Below are positions 8,460-18,322 of a stretch of DNA of 64,000 bases, piece after piece. The stretch's first letter is position 1, and the number at the start of each line of letters is the position of its first letter. Both the position numbers and the translations under genes were made by a program. This DNA is from Trueperella pyogenes (GTDB lineage Bacteria > Actinomycetota > Actinomycetes > Actinomycetales > Actinomycetaceae), in the NCBI RefSeq assembly GCF_001070855.1, contig NZ_JVLH01000009.1, positions 124,001-188,000 of the forward strand, written 5' to 3'. A model generated the notes under the pieces. The model made no database searches. It was not told the DNA's origin and was given only the letters and a program-made list of their open reading frames with translations.

Positions 8460-10643
8460 ATGACTAAAGAAGCAGCTCCTCTTGCCCCGCAGCGTTTTGG
8501 GACGCGAATTCGTTCCATCCATGGGGACTACTTTGATGACCCCTGGGATTGGCTGCGAGACCGTAATGATCCGCAGGTTGAGGCTCATATCCAGGCGGAA
8601 AACCGCTGGGCTGACAAGGTGTGCGAACCTACACGGGAATTGGCCGACACTCTTGTTTCGGAGTTCGATTCTTTCACTGCACCGGTTGTGTATTCGGCTC
8701 CTCAGCGGATTGGTGACTGGTGGTACTTCCAGCGCCAACTCCACGAAGATTCCTATGCGAAGCATTATCGAGTTTCCGCCTTGCAATACACCGAAACTCC
8801 GGTGCTGGCAGATGAGGAAACCCTGGAAGGTGAGCAGCTCCTTCTCGACGAAAACCTGTGTGCCCAGGGCGAAGAGTTCTTCAAAGTTGGGGAATTGGTT
8901 CCAACCGCAGATGGGCGCTTGATCGCCTGGTCTCGCGATACCGAAGGGGACGAACGCTGGACGTGGATCATTCAGGACGCATCCAGCGGCGACATCATTG
9001 ACCAGGTCGTGAGTGACGCCGGCTATGGCTTTGCGTGGGCGGCTGATTCACAGTCCTTCATCTACACGCGGGTTGATGATGCGTGGCGGCAGTTCCAGCT
9101 CTGGCATCACCGCGTGGGTATGGATGCCGACGGGGATTCCCTGCTGTTGGAAGAGCCGGACGAGGCCTTCGATCTGTGGTTTTCCGCATCGAACGACCCG
9201 TGGCACGTCGTTGTTCATTCGACCTCGACAACCAGTGGTGGTGCATGGCTGTGGGATCCTTACGCACCCAGTGCTTCTCCACTTCCCCTTGTCGCCAAGC
9301 GTGATGACGTCCAGATCAACGTTGAACCCGCAGGCGATCATCTGCTTGTCATTCACACAGCACTTTCACGCGAAGGAAGTTTGGCGTGTATCCCTTTGCC
9401 TTCAGCGGGCGACGCTGATTCGATCATTGACCCCGATCGCTGGGTGACGCTCTATACCGCCCACGATGGCGAGCGTCTGACGGATATAGAGGCCTATCGC
9501 GATTTCTTCACCCTGTCCTACAGGCGTGACGCGCTTCCCCAGGCGCGCTACTACCGACGCACGCGCCCTCTTGAAATTGCTGACGGAAAGCCGGTTCCTG
9601 CCTCAGATTGCAGTGATCTGTGGGCACTGGGAGAAGAACTCAATAAGGAAGGGACAATCCGCAGCCTCTACCCCCTCAGTTCTGGGCGTTTTGAAGACTG
9701 CCTTGTTCGTGTGGGGTATCAGAGTGTTTTGACTTCACCCACCGTGGAAGAACTCGATCTTCAAAACGGGAAGACTCGCATCCTCAAGGTTACTGAGGTC
9801 CCCAACTGGGATCCGTCTAATTTCACGGAAGAACGAGTGTGGGTGTGTGCCCTGGATGGGCACACACAGATTCCCGTGACCTTGGTTCATCGACGTGATG
9901 CCCAGCCTGACGGAACACATGCGGGGTGGATCCACGGCTACGGATCCTATGAAATTTCCTTCGATCCCGAGTTCGATATCTTGCGTCTTCCTGCCCTTAA
10001 ACGAGGGGTCGTGCACGCAATCGCCCATATCCGCGGCGGCGGAGAAATGGGACGCGCATGGTACGAAGACGGCAAGAAACTGGTGAAAACCCACACCTTC
10101 ACCGATTTCCTGGACGTTTCGAACTACCTGGTCAACTCCGGATGGGTTCACCCCGATCGTCTGATCGCCGAGGGCCGTAGCGCGGGGGGACTTCTCATGG
10201 GTGCGGTCACGAACGCACAGCCCGATCGTTTTGCCGCGATAATCGCGGGAGTACCTTTTGTTGACGCATTGACAACAATCTTGGATCCCTCACTTCCCCT
10301 GACTGTTGGCGAGTGGGAAGAATGGGGAAATCCCATCGAGGATCCTGACGTTTTCGCGCTCATGCGCTCATACACCCCCTATGAAAATGTCCGCCAAGAC
10401 GTGCGCTATCCGGCAATCATGGCAACGACCTCAATCAATGACACACGCGTCTTCTACGTTGAGCCCCATAAGTGGGTTCAACGTCTTCGACAAGCTACCG
10501 CTCAAGTCCCCGATCAACCACCCATCGTGATCCGAACCGAAATGGTCGCTGGACACGCGGGGGCATCTGGACGCAAGGGACGCTGGAATGCCAGGGCGCA
10601 AGAATTCGCCTTCGTGCTGCACCAGGTCGGTATTACCAAGTAG
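8460..10643 (+). CDS. ptrB: S9 family peptidase (oligopeptidase B / protease II type)
   Basis: A 727-residue cytoplasmic serine peptidase. The N-terminal about 430 residues form the expected beta-propeller, beginning with FGTRIRSIHGDYFDDPWDWLRD. The C-terminal hydrolase domain carries RGGGEMGRAWYEDGK, the nucleophile GRSAGG (Ser574), Asp661 in SINDTRV and His699 in VAGHAGASG. The family cleaves short peptides, usually after basic residues in oligopeptidase B. Length is normal for the family. The RNase HI gene begins 11 bases after the stop, so the two are probably cotranscribed. Confidence 0.93.
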   Translation: MTKEAAPLAPQRFGTRIRSIHGDYFDDPWDWLRDRNDPQVEAHIQAENRWADKVCEPTRELADTLVSEFDSFTAPVVYSAPQRIGDWWYFQRQLHEDSYAKHYRVSALQYTETPVLADEETLEGEQLLLDENLCAQGEEFFKVGELVPTADGRLIAWSRDTEGDERWTWIIQDASSGDIIDQVVSDAGYGFAWAADSQSFIYTRVDDAWRQFQLWHHRVGMDADGDSLLLEEPDEAFDLWFSASNDPWHVVVHSTSTTSGGAWLWDPYAPSASPLPLVAKRDDVQINVEPAGDHLLVIHTALSREGSLACIPLPSAGDADSIIDPDRWVTLYTAHDGERLTDIEAYRDFFTLSYRRDALPQARYYRRTRPLEIADGKPVPASDCSDLWALGEELNKEGTIRSLYPLSSGRFEDCLVRVGYQSVLTSPTVEELDLQNGKTRILKVTEVPNWDPSNFTEERVWVCALDGHTQIPVTLVHRRDAQPDGTHAGWIHGYGSYEISFDPEFDILRLPALKRGVVHAIAHIRGGGEMGRAWYEDGKKLVKTHTFTDFLDVSNYLVNSGWVHPDRLIAEGRSAGGLLMGAVTNAQPDRFAAIIAGVPFVDALTTILDPSLPLTVGEWEEWGNPIEDPDVFALMRSYTPYENVRQDVRYPAIMATTSINDTRVFYVEPHKWVQRLRQATAQVPDQPPIVIRTEMVAGHAGASGRKGRWNARAQEFAFVLHQVGITK

Positions 10644-10654
10644 AGGAATTTTCT

Positions 10655-11578
10655 ATGACAATCACAGCTGCAGTAGACGGTTCTTCTTTAGGCAACCCCG
10701 GACCTGCTGGATGGGCATGGGTAATCTCAGAGGACTGTTGGGATGCGGGTGGTTGGCCCAGCGGTACCAACAATTTGGGCGAACTCAACGCAGTCCTTGA
10801 GCTGCTCAATGCCACCGCTCAGGCCGGCTTGGCCGACGAAGACCTCCACATCCTCGCGGACTCTCAGTACGCAATTAATGTGATCTCCAAGTGGTCACCG
10901 GGGTGGAAGAAACGCGGGTGGGTTAAGGCCGATAAGAAACCCATCAAAAACCTTGAGCTCATTCAAGAAATCGACCGAGCCATGCAGGGGCGCACAGTCA
11001 CCTTCGAGTGGGTCAAGGGCCATGCCGGACATCCGCTCAACGAGCGCGCCGATGACGCAGCACGTTCCTGCGCGGAAGCTTACCGCGATGGTCGGGCTAT
11101 TCCTCGAGGCCCGGGGTTCGCTTCACCTGCGGAAAGCGCGGCGACGGAATTCGAACCGTCCACGCCCACAGCTGAGGCTGCCTCGGCAGGCAGAGAAATT
11201 CCGGGAGACTCAACGGATGTGCAAACGCCGGAAGAAGCACTCGAACGCCAATTCCTTGAGGCTTGGCTTCGCGCAAACTCTCTTGCCCTCAAAGCGCTCG
11301 AAGCCCCTGGCTGCATACGCATCTGGCACAACGGTTCACTTACTCGGGGTTTGGAAGGACGTGCACCCGAGCATGTGGAGTGCTCGAATTTCCAGGTCAG
11401 CCGCGTGCAGAGCGCAAACGACCATCACAACACCGCTGAAAGCTATCCGGACGCATGGGTTATCACTTACGTTTTGACCTGGACGGGCGGAAAACTGCGC
11501 GAAAGCAGCACCTGGGTTACAGGGGAAAACGGGCCTCGAATTCTCATGCACCAGTCATCACCAATTTCAGCTCGATAA
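10655..11578 (+). CDS. rnhA: Ribonuclease HI with C-terminal extension
   Basis: Residues 1-147 are a complete RNase HI that degrades RNA in RNA-DNA hybrids: catalytic Asp8, Glu43, Asp69 and Asp133, with His123 in WVKGHAGH, all in canonical positions. A low-complexity linker (about 150-205) leads to an extra domain of about 100 residues rich in Trp and His, with a layout resembling the NTF2-like/DUF4440 fold. The total of 307 residues is about twice the usual size. The longer upstream frame overlaps the peptidase; ATG 10655 has AGAGGA eight bases upstream. The extension's role is unknown. Confidence 0.93.
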   Translation: MTITAAVDGSSLGNPGPAGWAWVISEDCWDAGGWPSGTNNLGELNAVLELLNATAQAGLADEDLHILADSQYAINVISKWSPGWKKRGWVKADKKPIKNLELIQEIDRAMQGRTVTFEWVKGHAGHPLNERADDAARSCAEAYRDGRAIPRGPGFASPAESAATEFEPSTPTAEAASAGREIPGDSTDVQTPEEALERQFLEAWLRANSLALKALEAPGCIRIWHNGSLTRGLEGRAPEHVECSNFQVSRVQSANDHHNTAESYPDAWVITYVLTWTGGKLRESSTWVTGENGPRILMHQSSPISAR

Positions 11579-11682
11579 CTCGTATCGCTAAAGAGCTTCG
11601 TCCTTCCGGGTTAACGGATTGATGCTGTTCCGATGTGTGAACAGCGAATGCACATCCTGTTTTGGCCGAGAAAAATAGAGGG

Positions 11683-12372
11683 ATGCCATCTTCAACCCGA
11701 GCGGAAATCCTCACCGGAATCCGCATGACCGCACCCATTGCGGCGGGCTACATTCCTCTGGGGATTGCATATGGCATTTTAGTCATGCAGCTTGGTATGC
11801 CCTGGTGGATGGCACCGGCACTCTCTCTCGCTGCCTATTCGGGGTCGGCGGAGCTCTTGGTCATTACTTTGGCGGCTTCGCACACCCCCATCGCCGTCAT
11901 TGCGGTGACGATGTTGCTCGTCAACTTCCGACATCTCTTCTATGCGTTTTCATTCCCTCTTCACATAGTTGAGGGCAAGCTCGCGCGCCTATTTTCCATG
12001 TACGCCCTGGTTGACGAGGCCTACGCGATCACCGCTGCACGTCCCGAAGGCTGGACGAAACCTCGTCTTCTTGCCATGCAAGTCACCTACAACGCGACGT
12101 GGGTGGCCTCGGGTTTAATTGGCGTTCTTGCGGGCTCGTTCATCCCCACTCAGATCCAGGGCTTGGATTTTGCTCTCACGGCACTGTTCATTACTTTGAC
12201 CCTTGACTCAATTCGTTCCCTCAAGGACATTCCCTCGGTTGTTTTGGCGGCCGGATCATTCCTCATCGCAATGCTGGTCTGGCCACAACAACGGCTTTTG
12301 CTGGCACTGCTGCTATTTGTCGGCTCCCTTGTAGTGCGCCACATGTTTGCAGCAAGACGTGAGGAGGCCTGA
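11683..12372 (+). CDS. azlC: AzlC family amino-acid exporter subunit
   Basis: A 229-residue polytopic membrane protein with the AzlC opening motif APIAAGYIPLGIAYGIL and about seven hydrophobic segments, including the conserved VNFRHLFYAFS. With AzlD it forms a two-component exporter of branched-chain amino acids or analogues across the cytoplasmic membrane. Its stop overlaps the azlD start (TGATG), so the two are coupled. ATG 11683 was preferred; an upstream TTG at 11662 would add seven residues. AGAGGG abuts the ATG, too close for a normal ribosome binding site. Confidence 0.9.
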   Translation: MPSSTRAEILTGIRMTAPIAAGYIPLGIAYGILVMQLGMPWWMAPALSLAAYSGSAELLVITLAASHTPIAVIAVTMLLVNFRHLFYAFSFPLHIVEGKLARLFSMYALVDEAYAITAARPEGWTKPRLLAMQVTYNATWVASGLIGVLAGSFIPTQIQGLDFALTALFITLTLDSIRSLKDIPSVVLAAGSFLIAMLVWPQQRLLLALLLFVGSLVVRHMFAARREEA

Positions 12373-12701
12373 TGTCCCCCTCACTCCCCTACCTCCTCGG
12401 AATCCTCCTGGTCGTCTTCGTCATTGACTTCACCTTGCGAGCGCTCCCCTTCAAAATCCTTGAGCCACTGCGCGAGTCTAGCTTTGTTCGCAATATGGCT
12501 GTGTGGATGCCCCCAGGAATTTTGCTGATCCTTGTTCTGGCAACCCTGAGTGACAACGCAGGCACTGCGGGCTCCCAGTGGTGGGCAGCCATTGTCGCAA
12601 CCGCCATTACTGTTGTTGTCCACCTCGCAACAAAACGACGCCTCCTGTGGAGCGTCGGCCTCGGGACCCTCAGCTACATCCTCATGCTGAACTGGCTCTA
12701 G
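12372..12701 (+). CDS. azlD: AzlD family membrane protein
   Basis: A 109-residue protein with four hydrophobic segments and the AzlD-like stretch TLRALPFKIL. It is the small partner of AzlC. The ribosome binding site GAGGAGG lies within the end of azlC, and the ATG overlaps the azlC stop. Length is normal for the family. Confidence 0.9.
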   Translation: MSPSLPYLLGILLVVFVIDFTLRALPFKILEPLRESSFVRNMAVWMPPGILLILVLATLSDNAGTAGSQWWAAIVATAITVVVHLATKRRLLWSVGLGTLSYILMLNWL

Positions 12702-12758
12702 AAGCCTGACGTACGCTGCCCGCGCCGCGTTCGACGCCTCAGCCACCGCCTCGCCCTC

Positions 12759-12816
12759 CACACGAAGTCAACGAATGACACAGCTTATTTCCCTCGACAT
12801 TCACAGACTTCGTGTG
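12759..12816. repeat. 58-bp inverted-repeat element, copy 2
   Basis: Arms CACACGAAGTC (12759-12769) and GACTTCGTGTG (12806-12816) are identical to those at 1036-1093, with the same 36-base spacing. The spacer shares GACACAG and other scattered positions with copy 1, so both copies have the same orientation. It lies between azlD and the S33-type peptidase gene. Confidence 0.85.
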
Positions 12817-12868
12817 ACATTGCGGCAGGAGACGCGCCGCACTCCCCGCCACCCACCGTTTCCAAGCC

Positions 12869-12879
12869 GACTTCGTGTG
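12869..12879. repeat. Solo half-site of the inverted-repeat element
   Basis: A third GACTTCGTGTG, preceded by CC as in copy 1, lies 52 bases after copy 2. No matching left arm is found at 36-base spacing, so it is a half element or a decayed copy. Confidence 0.75.
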
Positions 12880-12951
12880 ATTTTCGGGGAGCGGCAGGCG
12901 GAACGGCGCCCGCAGCCGACTCCGCGGCGCACGCCGCGCGCTCCGCGGCGC

Positions 12952-12957
12952 TACCCT
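12952..12957 (+). promoter_or_regulatory. -10 box of the S33-type peptidase gene (leaderless)
   Basis: TACCCT stands six bases before ATG 12964. The intervening bases hold no Shine-Dalgarno site, consistent with leaderless transcription downstream of the inverted-repeat element. Confidence 0.4.
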
Positions 12958-12963
12958 TGTCCC

Positions 12964-14274
12964 ATGCGTACGACCTCTTACACTCACCACGCTCACACCG
13001 TTTACGAGCACCGCCTTGACGTTCCCCTCGATCACACTCGCCCCCTGGGCGCTGACAACCCCAGTATCGAGATCTTCGCGCGCGAGGTCGTGCGTCCCGG
13101 CAAGGAAAACGCGCCCTACGCAGTCTTCCTCCAAGGCGGCCCCGGCTACCCCAGCCCTCGTTTCGGCACCTTTGACAGCGGGTGGATGAACCGCCTGCTG
13201 CAGGATTACCGCGTGGTCCTTCTCGATCAACGAGGCACCGGCCAGTCCACCCGCATGGACGCCCAATCCCTTTCCTTCCTTCCTTCGGCGCAGGAAAAGG
13301 CCAACTACCTGCGTTACTTCCGGCAAGACCAGATCGTCTACGATGCCGAGGCCTTCCGTCGCGAGCTCGCCGGAGAAGAGCCGTGGACAACCCTGGGCCA
13401 ATCTTTCGGCGGATTCATCACCACGTCTTACCTCTCGCTTGCTCCCCAAGGCCTCAAGGCCAGCCTCATCACGGGAGGCCTACCCGGCCTCGTCCATGTC
13501 GATGAGATCTACCGCCTGACCTACCAGCGAACGGCTGCGCGCAACCGCGTTTTCTTCCAGCGTCACCCCGAGGACGAAACAACAGTCCGCGAGATCGCCG
13601 CACACCTGCGCGATACCGAAGAGCTTCTTCCCACCGGCGAGCGCCTCAGCAGCGCACGCTTCCGCCAGATCGGCATGATGCTGGGCGGACAGGGACGCAC
13701 CGACCAGCTCCACTACCTGCTCGAGGGCCCGTGGGTGACCGTCAAGGGCCAGCGCCGTCTCTCCACCCAATTCCTCGAAGCAATCGCAGACGCAACGAAC
13801 GTCGCCCCGATTTACGGTGTTTTCCAAGAATTCATCTACGCCTGCGCAACACCCGAATTGCACGGAACCGCAACGAATTGGTCGGCTGATCGCCTTGCTG
13901 AAGAGATCCCCGGATTCGCGAAAGATGCAGATCCCCTGGATACTTCCGAGCCCTATTACCTGACGGGCGAGCACTTTATGCGCCGAGTCTTCGACGAGGA
14001 CCCGGGACTCGCTCCCCTGGCGGAGGTTGCCGATATCCTCGCGCAGGTGAAGGATGCAGCGCCGGTTTATCTTCCCGAGGCCTTGGCTGAGAATTCCGTT
14101 CCCATCGCCGCCGCGGTCTACTACGACGACATGTTTGTGCCGCGCGAGCTCTCGCTTCAGACGGGCGAACTCATGGGCGCTCACCACTACATCACGAATG
14201 AGTACCAACACGACGGCTCTGCCTATTCGGGAGGAAAGGTTGTCGACCACCTGCTGGGACTGCTCGCAGACTAA
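12964..14274 (+). CDS. Alpha/beta hydrolase, proline iminopeptidase-like (S33)
   Basis: A 436-residue cytoplasmic hydrolase. It has the S33 features LQGGPGYPSPR (oxyanion region), RVVLLDQRGTGQST and the nucleophile elbow GQSFGG with Ser147. The likely acid and base lie in DDMFVP and near HHYITNEYQHDG at the C-terminus. Members remove N-terminal proline or hydrophobic residues from peptides. ATG 12964 was chosen because the preceding frame is repeat-rich non-coding sequence. It stands alone between the repeats and nrdF. Precise peptide specificity cannot be read from the sequence. Confidence 0.88.
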   Translation: MRTTSYTHHAHTVYEHRLDVPLDHTRPLGADNPSIEIFAREVVRPGKENAPYAVFLQGGPGYPSPRFGTFDSGWMNRLLQDYRVVLLDQRGTGQSTRMDAQSLSFLPSAQEKANYLRYFRQDQIVYDAEAFRRELAGEEPWTTLGQSFGGFITTSYLSLAPQGLKASLITGGLPGLVHVDEIYRLTYQRTAARNRVFFQRHPEDETTVREIAAHLRDTEELLPTGERLSSARFRQIGMMLGGQGRTDQLHYLLEGPWVTVKGQRRLSTQFLEAIADATNVAPIYGVFQEFIYACATPELHGTATNWSADRLAEEIPGFAKDADPLDTSEPYYLTGEHFMRRVFDEDPGLAPLAEVADILAQVKDAAPVYLPEALAENSVPIAAAVYYDDMFVPRELSLQTGELMGAHHYITNEYQHDGSAYSGGKVVDHLLGLLAD

Positions 14275-14351
14275 TGCCTAGAGGCAGTGAGACACTTTCG
14301 TGAATATTCTGACGAGGCGCAGACGTGCGCGCGTCAACACGGTAATCTTAA

Positions 14352-15377
<1,026 letters not shown>

Positions 15378-15411
15378 GCTGCGCTCTACCAGTTCACCTG
15401 ACTGAGCGTTA

Positions 15412-15451
15412 AAGGAGGGGGCGCCCGCCACACGGCGGGCGCCCCCTCCTT
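15412..15451. terminator. Bidirectional terminator between nrdF and the surface-protein gene
   Basis: A perfect 18-bp stem (15412-15429 with 15434-15451) with loop ACAC lies between convergent genes. Short A and T runs at both ends make it suitable for both strands. Confidence 0.95.
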
Positions 15452-15461
15452 CATCTATTTC

Positions 15462-18101
15462 TTAGGCTTCAAGCCCTTCACGACGCTTCATCCACAGAAT
15501 CGCACCGGCTGCGACCATCAGTACCGCACCGGCACCGAGGTACGGGTAGATACCCGTTGACCCCGACAAAGGCAGATGTCCAACTTGCGTATCGACGACG
15601 CGGATACCCGGAAGAGCCGTATCCCCACTACCGGCCTTTGCGGGCAGAACTCGCACGGAGGTGAATCCTTCGTCGGGGTCGAAATCGGTCGAAATTACAG
15701 TCGAGGCAGCGGAATCAGTTCCAACGCTGATATGGAAGGGAATGGGACGCGGTAACAAAACATGGCCGGCAGGGGCACGCGTTTCGACCAACCAATACGA
15801 ACGGCCGACTTCTAGTGGCGCACTGACGAAAGCAGATCCACCCTCGAGGACGCTCACGGGGGTACCGCTCAGAGCCTCGTTGTCATAGATCGCAAAAGCC
15901 GCACCCTCCAAGGGGTAGGTCCCGTCCTCGTTCCTCTGACCGATGGGCTGAGTCCCGGCCTTCTCGACGCGGATGGTACGCGGACGAACCGGAGCACATG
16001 CCTCGTTATTGCTCACACCATCATGGTCATAGGGGCCGTTAACGACGTTATACAGACCATTCTTAGGAGTCAGGCGCTCCTTCGTCATCTTGCAGTCCAA
16101 GGACGCCTCGTTGTAACCCGATGCATTGCGATCCCTGCGGACCTTCATACGGATATACCAAGTAGCAGACTTGCCAGCTTCAACATTGGTCCCCGTTGTG
16201 AGCACGTAGGAGGAGGCACTACCTTGCTGGCGTGCGCGCCCAAGACCATCAAGAGATTCAGCAATCGCTACTGAACGTAATGAAAGTCCGGGGGCAAACT
16301 GCGGGGCATCAACCAGGCGGCCGGTTGTTCCTGCGATAGTGCCATCATTGGTTGCAGTAATGCGGTAGGTAACGGTGATATCGTCCGTCGTCGCACCTTC
16401 AACGCTCTCAAGAGCCTTCTCAATGCGCAGCTTGGGAGCCTTTTGTTCATTGGTGAAGGTACAGGTGATGGGCAGCGCAGCGACAGAATGTGCCGGCGCA
16501 ACCTCTGAGAAGTCCACGCCACCAGTGAAGGCATCACGAGAGACATTCACGCGCTCGCCCACGCCATTCAGGCAGGTCACATCTTTGAGCTGCCAGCGAG
16601 CAGCGTTTGGGTCGTCGCTCACCTTCCATGGGCCAAAGTAGCCGGGTTCACCAAATCGCAGGGGTCTTCTACCCGGGATCGTCGGACCGGTTTCTGCAAT
16701 AACAAACTCTGAATACCCGGGAATGAAGGCCTGGTAGCCACTTGTGACGATACCGTTTTCGCCATAGCCGGTTGGGGTCAGTGGCGAATCCGCAAAAGAA
16801 GACCAGTCGACGAAGGAGTCCACCTGTTCATAGAGCGACAGAGGGGTCCCGGTCGGAGAAGTCCAGTCCCCCACACCCAGGGTTGTAAAGCCGAATCGGG
16901 GAATTGTCGTCCCAACTGCCGCAGACTCGTCGCTAATCTTCTTCGCCACTCGCACGTAACGTTCTTGACTAAAAGAGCCGTAGAGGCAGCCGAAGGAACT
17001 CTGGTTTTCCTTCGTCGTAAAGGTAGAAACCGGCGTTGCATCCGCCGGGGGCTTTGCGGGGCAGGTTCCATCGGCACTGGGGACAAAACCAAAAAGCACT
17101 AGGCGGTAAGGGATCCCGTCAACAGTAATGGTCCGATCGGAGGTCGTCTTCGTAATGGATAAGACGTCATCAGATGCGGGCGTCTGATCGGGCTTCCCCG
17201 CTGACTGCGGATAGTAGTTGGGGTGATCGGTGTAGATATCGCGGTCGCCCTTACCTTCACCCACAAAGCTATAGCAGTACCAGACTCCGTCGCCATTTTC
17301 GCGGGTCAGAGCATAGTAGGGAGCGTTCGTTGGACAGGTTCGGGGAGCAGAAGCACGCGAAATCAACTTATAGGGACCACCCGTGCGAGCAACCGCAGTC
17401 GTGTCGGTGTCGTTGTCGGTTTCATGTTGATCGAAAGGGAAAGATTCTTCGAGGTCTCCCAGACGGATATCGAAGGAGGAATGAACCCAGTGGATCTTTG
17501 AGGAGATCGGGAAGTTGTTGTGTCGCACCGTGCCAATGAGGAAGGTGTCATTCAAGGACACTGTTCCGGGATTATTGGGCTTATAGCCCAGCGCACTGGT
17601 CGTTGATGCGGAAATTGCGTAAGGAGTGTAATCACCGTAATAGGGGTACTGGTCGACACTGGCCAGGTGATACTCCCATGCAATACCGCGAGTGATGTAG
17701 GACCAGTAGTCATTCTGCGCAACAGATGCATCCAACCACTTTTGGGAATACCCAGCCCTGTAAGGAACAGAGCTTTCATTCGAATCAGCGGAATTGTAGG
17801 ATTCCATCCCTTTGATCACGCCGAAGTAGGAATTATCCGGCACAACCGTTGTGCGGTCGGTTTCTGAGTCATTGAGGACGGCCTGACCAATACGCCCCTG
17901 AGAACGCGAGAGTGTAATGCTTGCGGCACCCGGTGTCTCTAGGGGAGCATCTGCTTCTGCCCTTGATTGAAAACTCGCTACTCCCGGAAGAGCAACCAGC
18001 GTTGTCAGGATGCACGAAACCAGAGCATTGCGAGCACGATTCCTCCGTCGAGGACTATGCTGCGCATGCTGCGGTTGGGGGGCACTACTGAGCCGGTTCA
18101 T
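15462..18101 (-). CDS. LPxTG-type cell-wall-anchored surface protein with SpaA-like domain
   Basis: An 879-residue exported adhesin-like protein. It has a signal peptide with an arginine-rich start (RRRNRARNALVS) and a sorting signal LPLSG at residue 843, followed by a hydrophobic helix and KRREGLEA. Two related modules of about 80 residues, each with a Cys pair and a CY/CLY aromatic motif, occur in the first half. A DUF11-like domain (ITVTYRITATNDG) lies near 560-660. A SpaA/pilin B-type domain near 715-800 contains WLVETRAPAGH, the E-box that supports intramolecular isopeptide bonds. LPLSG is a variant of LPxTG. No dedicated pilin sortase is adjacent. Ligand unknown. Confidence 0.9.
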   Translation of the reverse strand: MNRLSSAPQPQHAQHSPRRRNRARNALVSCILTTLVALPGVASFQSRAEADAPLETPGAASITLSRSQGRIGQAVLNDSETDRTTVVPDNSYFGVIKGMESYNSADSNESSVPYRAGYSQKWLDASVAQNDYWSYITRGIAWEYHLASVDQYPYYGDYTPYAISASTTSALGYKPNNPGTVSLNDTFLIGTVRHNNFPISSKIHWVHSSFDIRLGDLEESFPFDQHETDNDTDTTAVARTGGPYKLISRASAPRTCPTNAPYYALTRENGDGVWYCYSFVGEGKGDRDIYTDHPNYYPQSAGKPDQTPASDDVLSITKTTSDRTITVDGIPYRLVLFGFVPSADGTCPAKPPADATPVSTFTTKENQSSFGCLYGSFSQERYVRVAKKISDESAAVGTTIPRFGFTTLGVGDWTSPTGTPLSLYEQVDSFVDWSSFADSPLTPTGYGENGIVTSGYQAFIPGYSEFVIAETGPTIPGRRPLRFGEPGYFGPWKVSDDPNAARWQLKDVTCLNGVGERVNVSRDAFTGGVDFSEVAPAHSVAALPITCTFTNEQKAPKLRIEKALESVEGATTDDITVTYRITATNDGTIAGTTGRLVDAPQFAPGLSLRSVAIAESLDGLGRARQQGSASSYVLTTGTNVEAGKSATWYIRMKVRRDRNASGYNEASLDCKMTKERLTPKNGLYNVVNGPYDHDGVSNNEACAPVRPRTIRVEKAGTQPIGQRNEDGTYPLEGAAFAIYDNEALSGTPVSVLEGGSAFVSAPLEVGRSYWLVETRAPAGHVLLPRPIPFHISVGTDSAASTVISTDFDPDEGFTSVRVLPAKAGSGDTALPGIRVVDTQVGHLPLSGSTGIYPYLGAGAVLMVAAGAILWMKRREGLEA

Positions 18102-18322
18102 GCGTCTCCATTTCAGTGATCTTCCACGAGTTTAACAGCGCTAGTTGATACAGCAAACAGGTGGCAAAACACATTTCGACAACACCTTGACATGGCTCCA
18201 CACGGTGACTTCACCCCGCCCAATTAGCACCGAAACGGTAAAATACCCGTGTAGACCTGTCGATACATTGAGCGTCGATATGTCTGAGGAAAGAAGAAGA
18301 CCGCGAACAAGGAACAGATGAC

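Noticed and set aside
9700-9712. TTCGTGTG as a further copy of the inverted-repeat arm
   Set aside because: Only eight bases match, inside a coding region, without a partner arm.
12739-13449. Minus-strand frame over the repeat region and S33-type peptidase
   Set aside because: Crosses the inverted-repeat element and a real gene; no family features.
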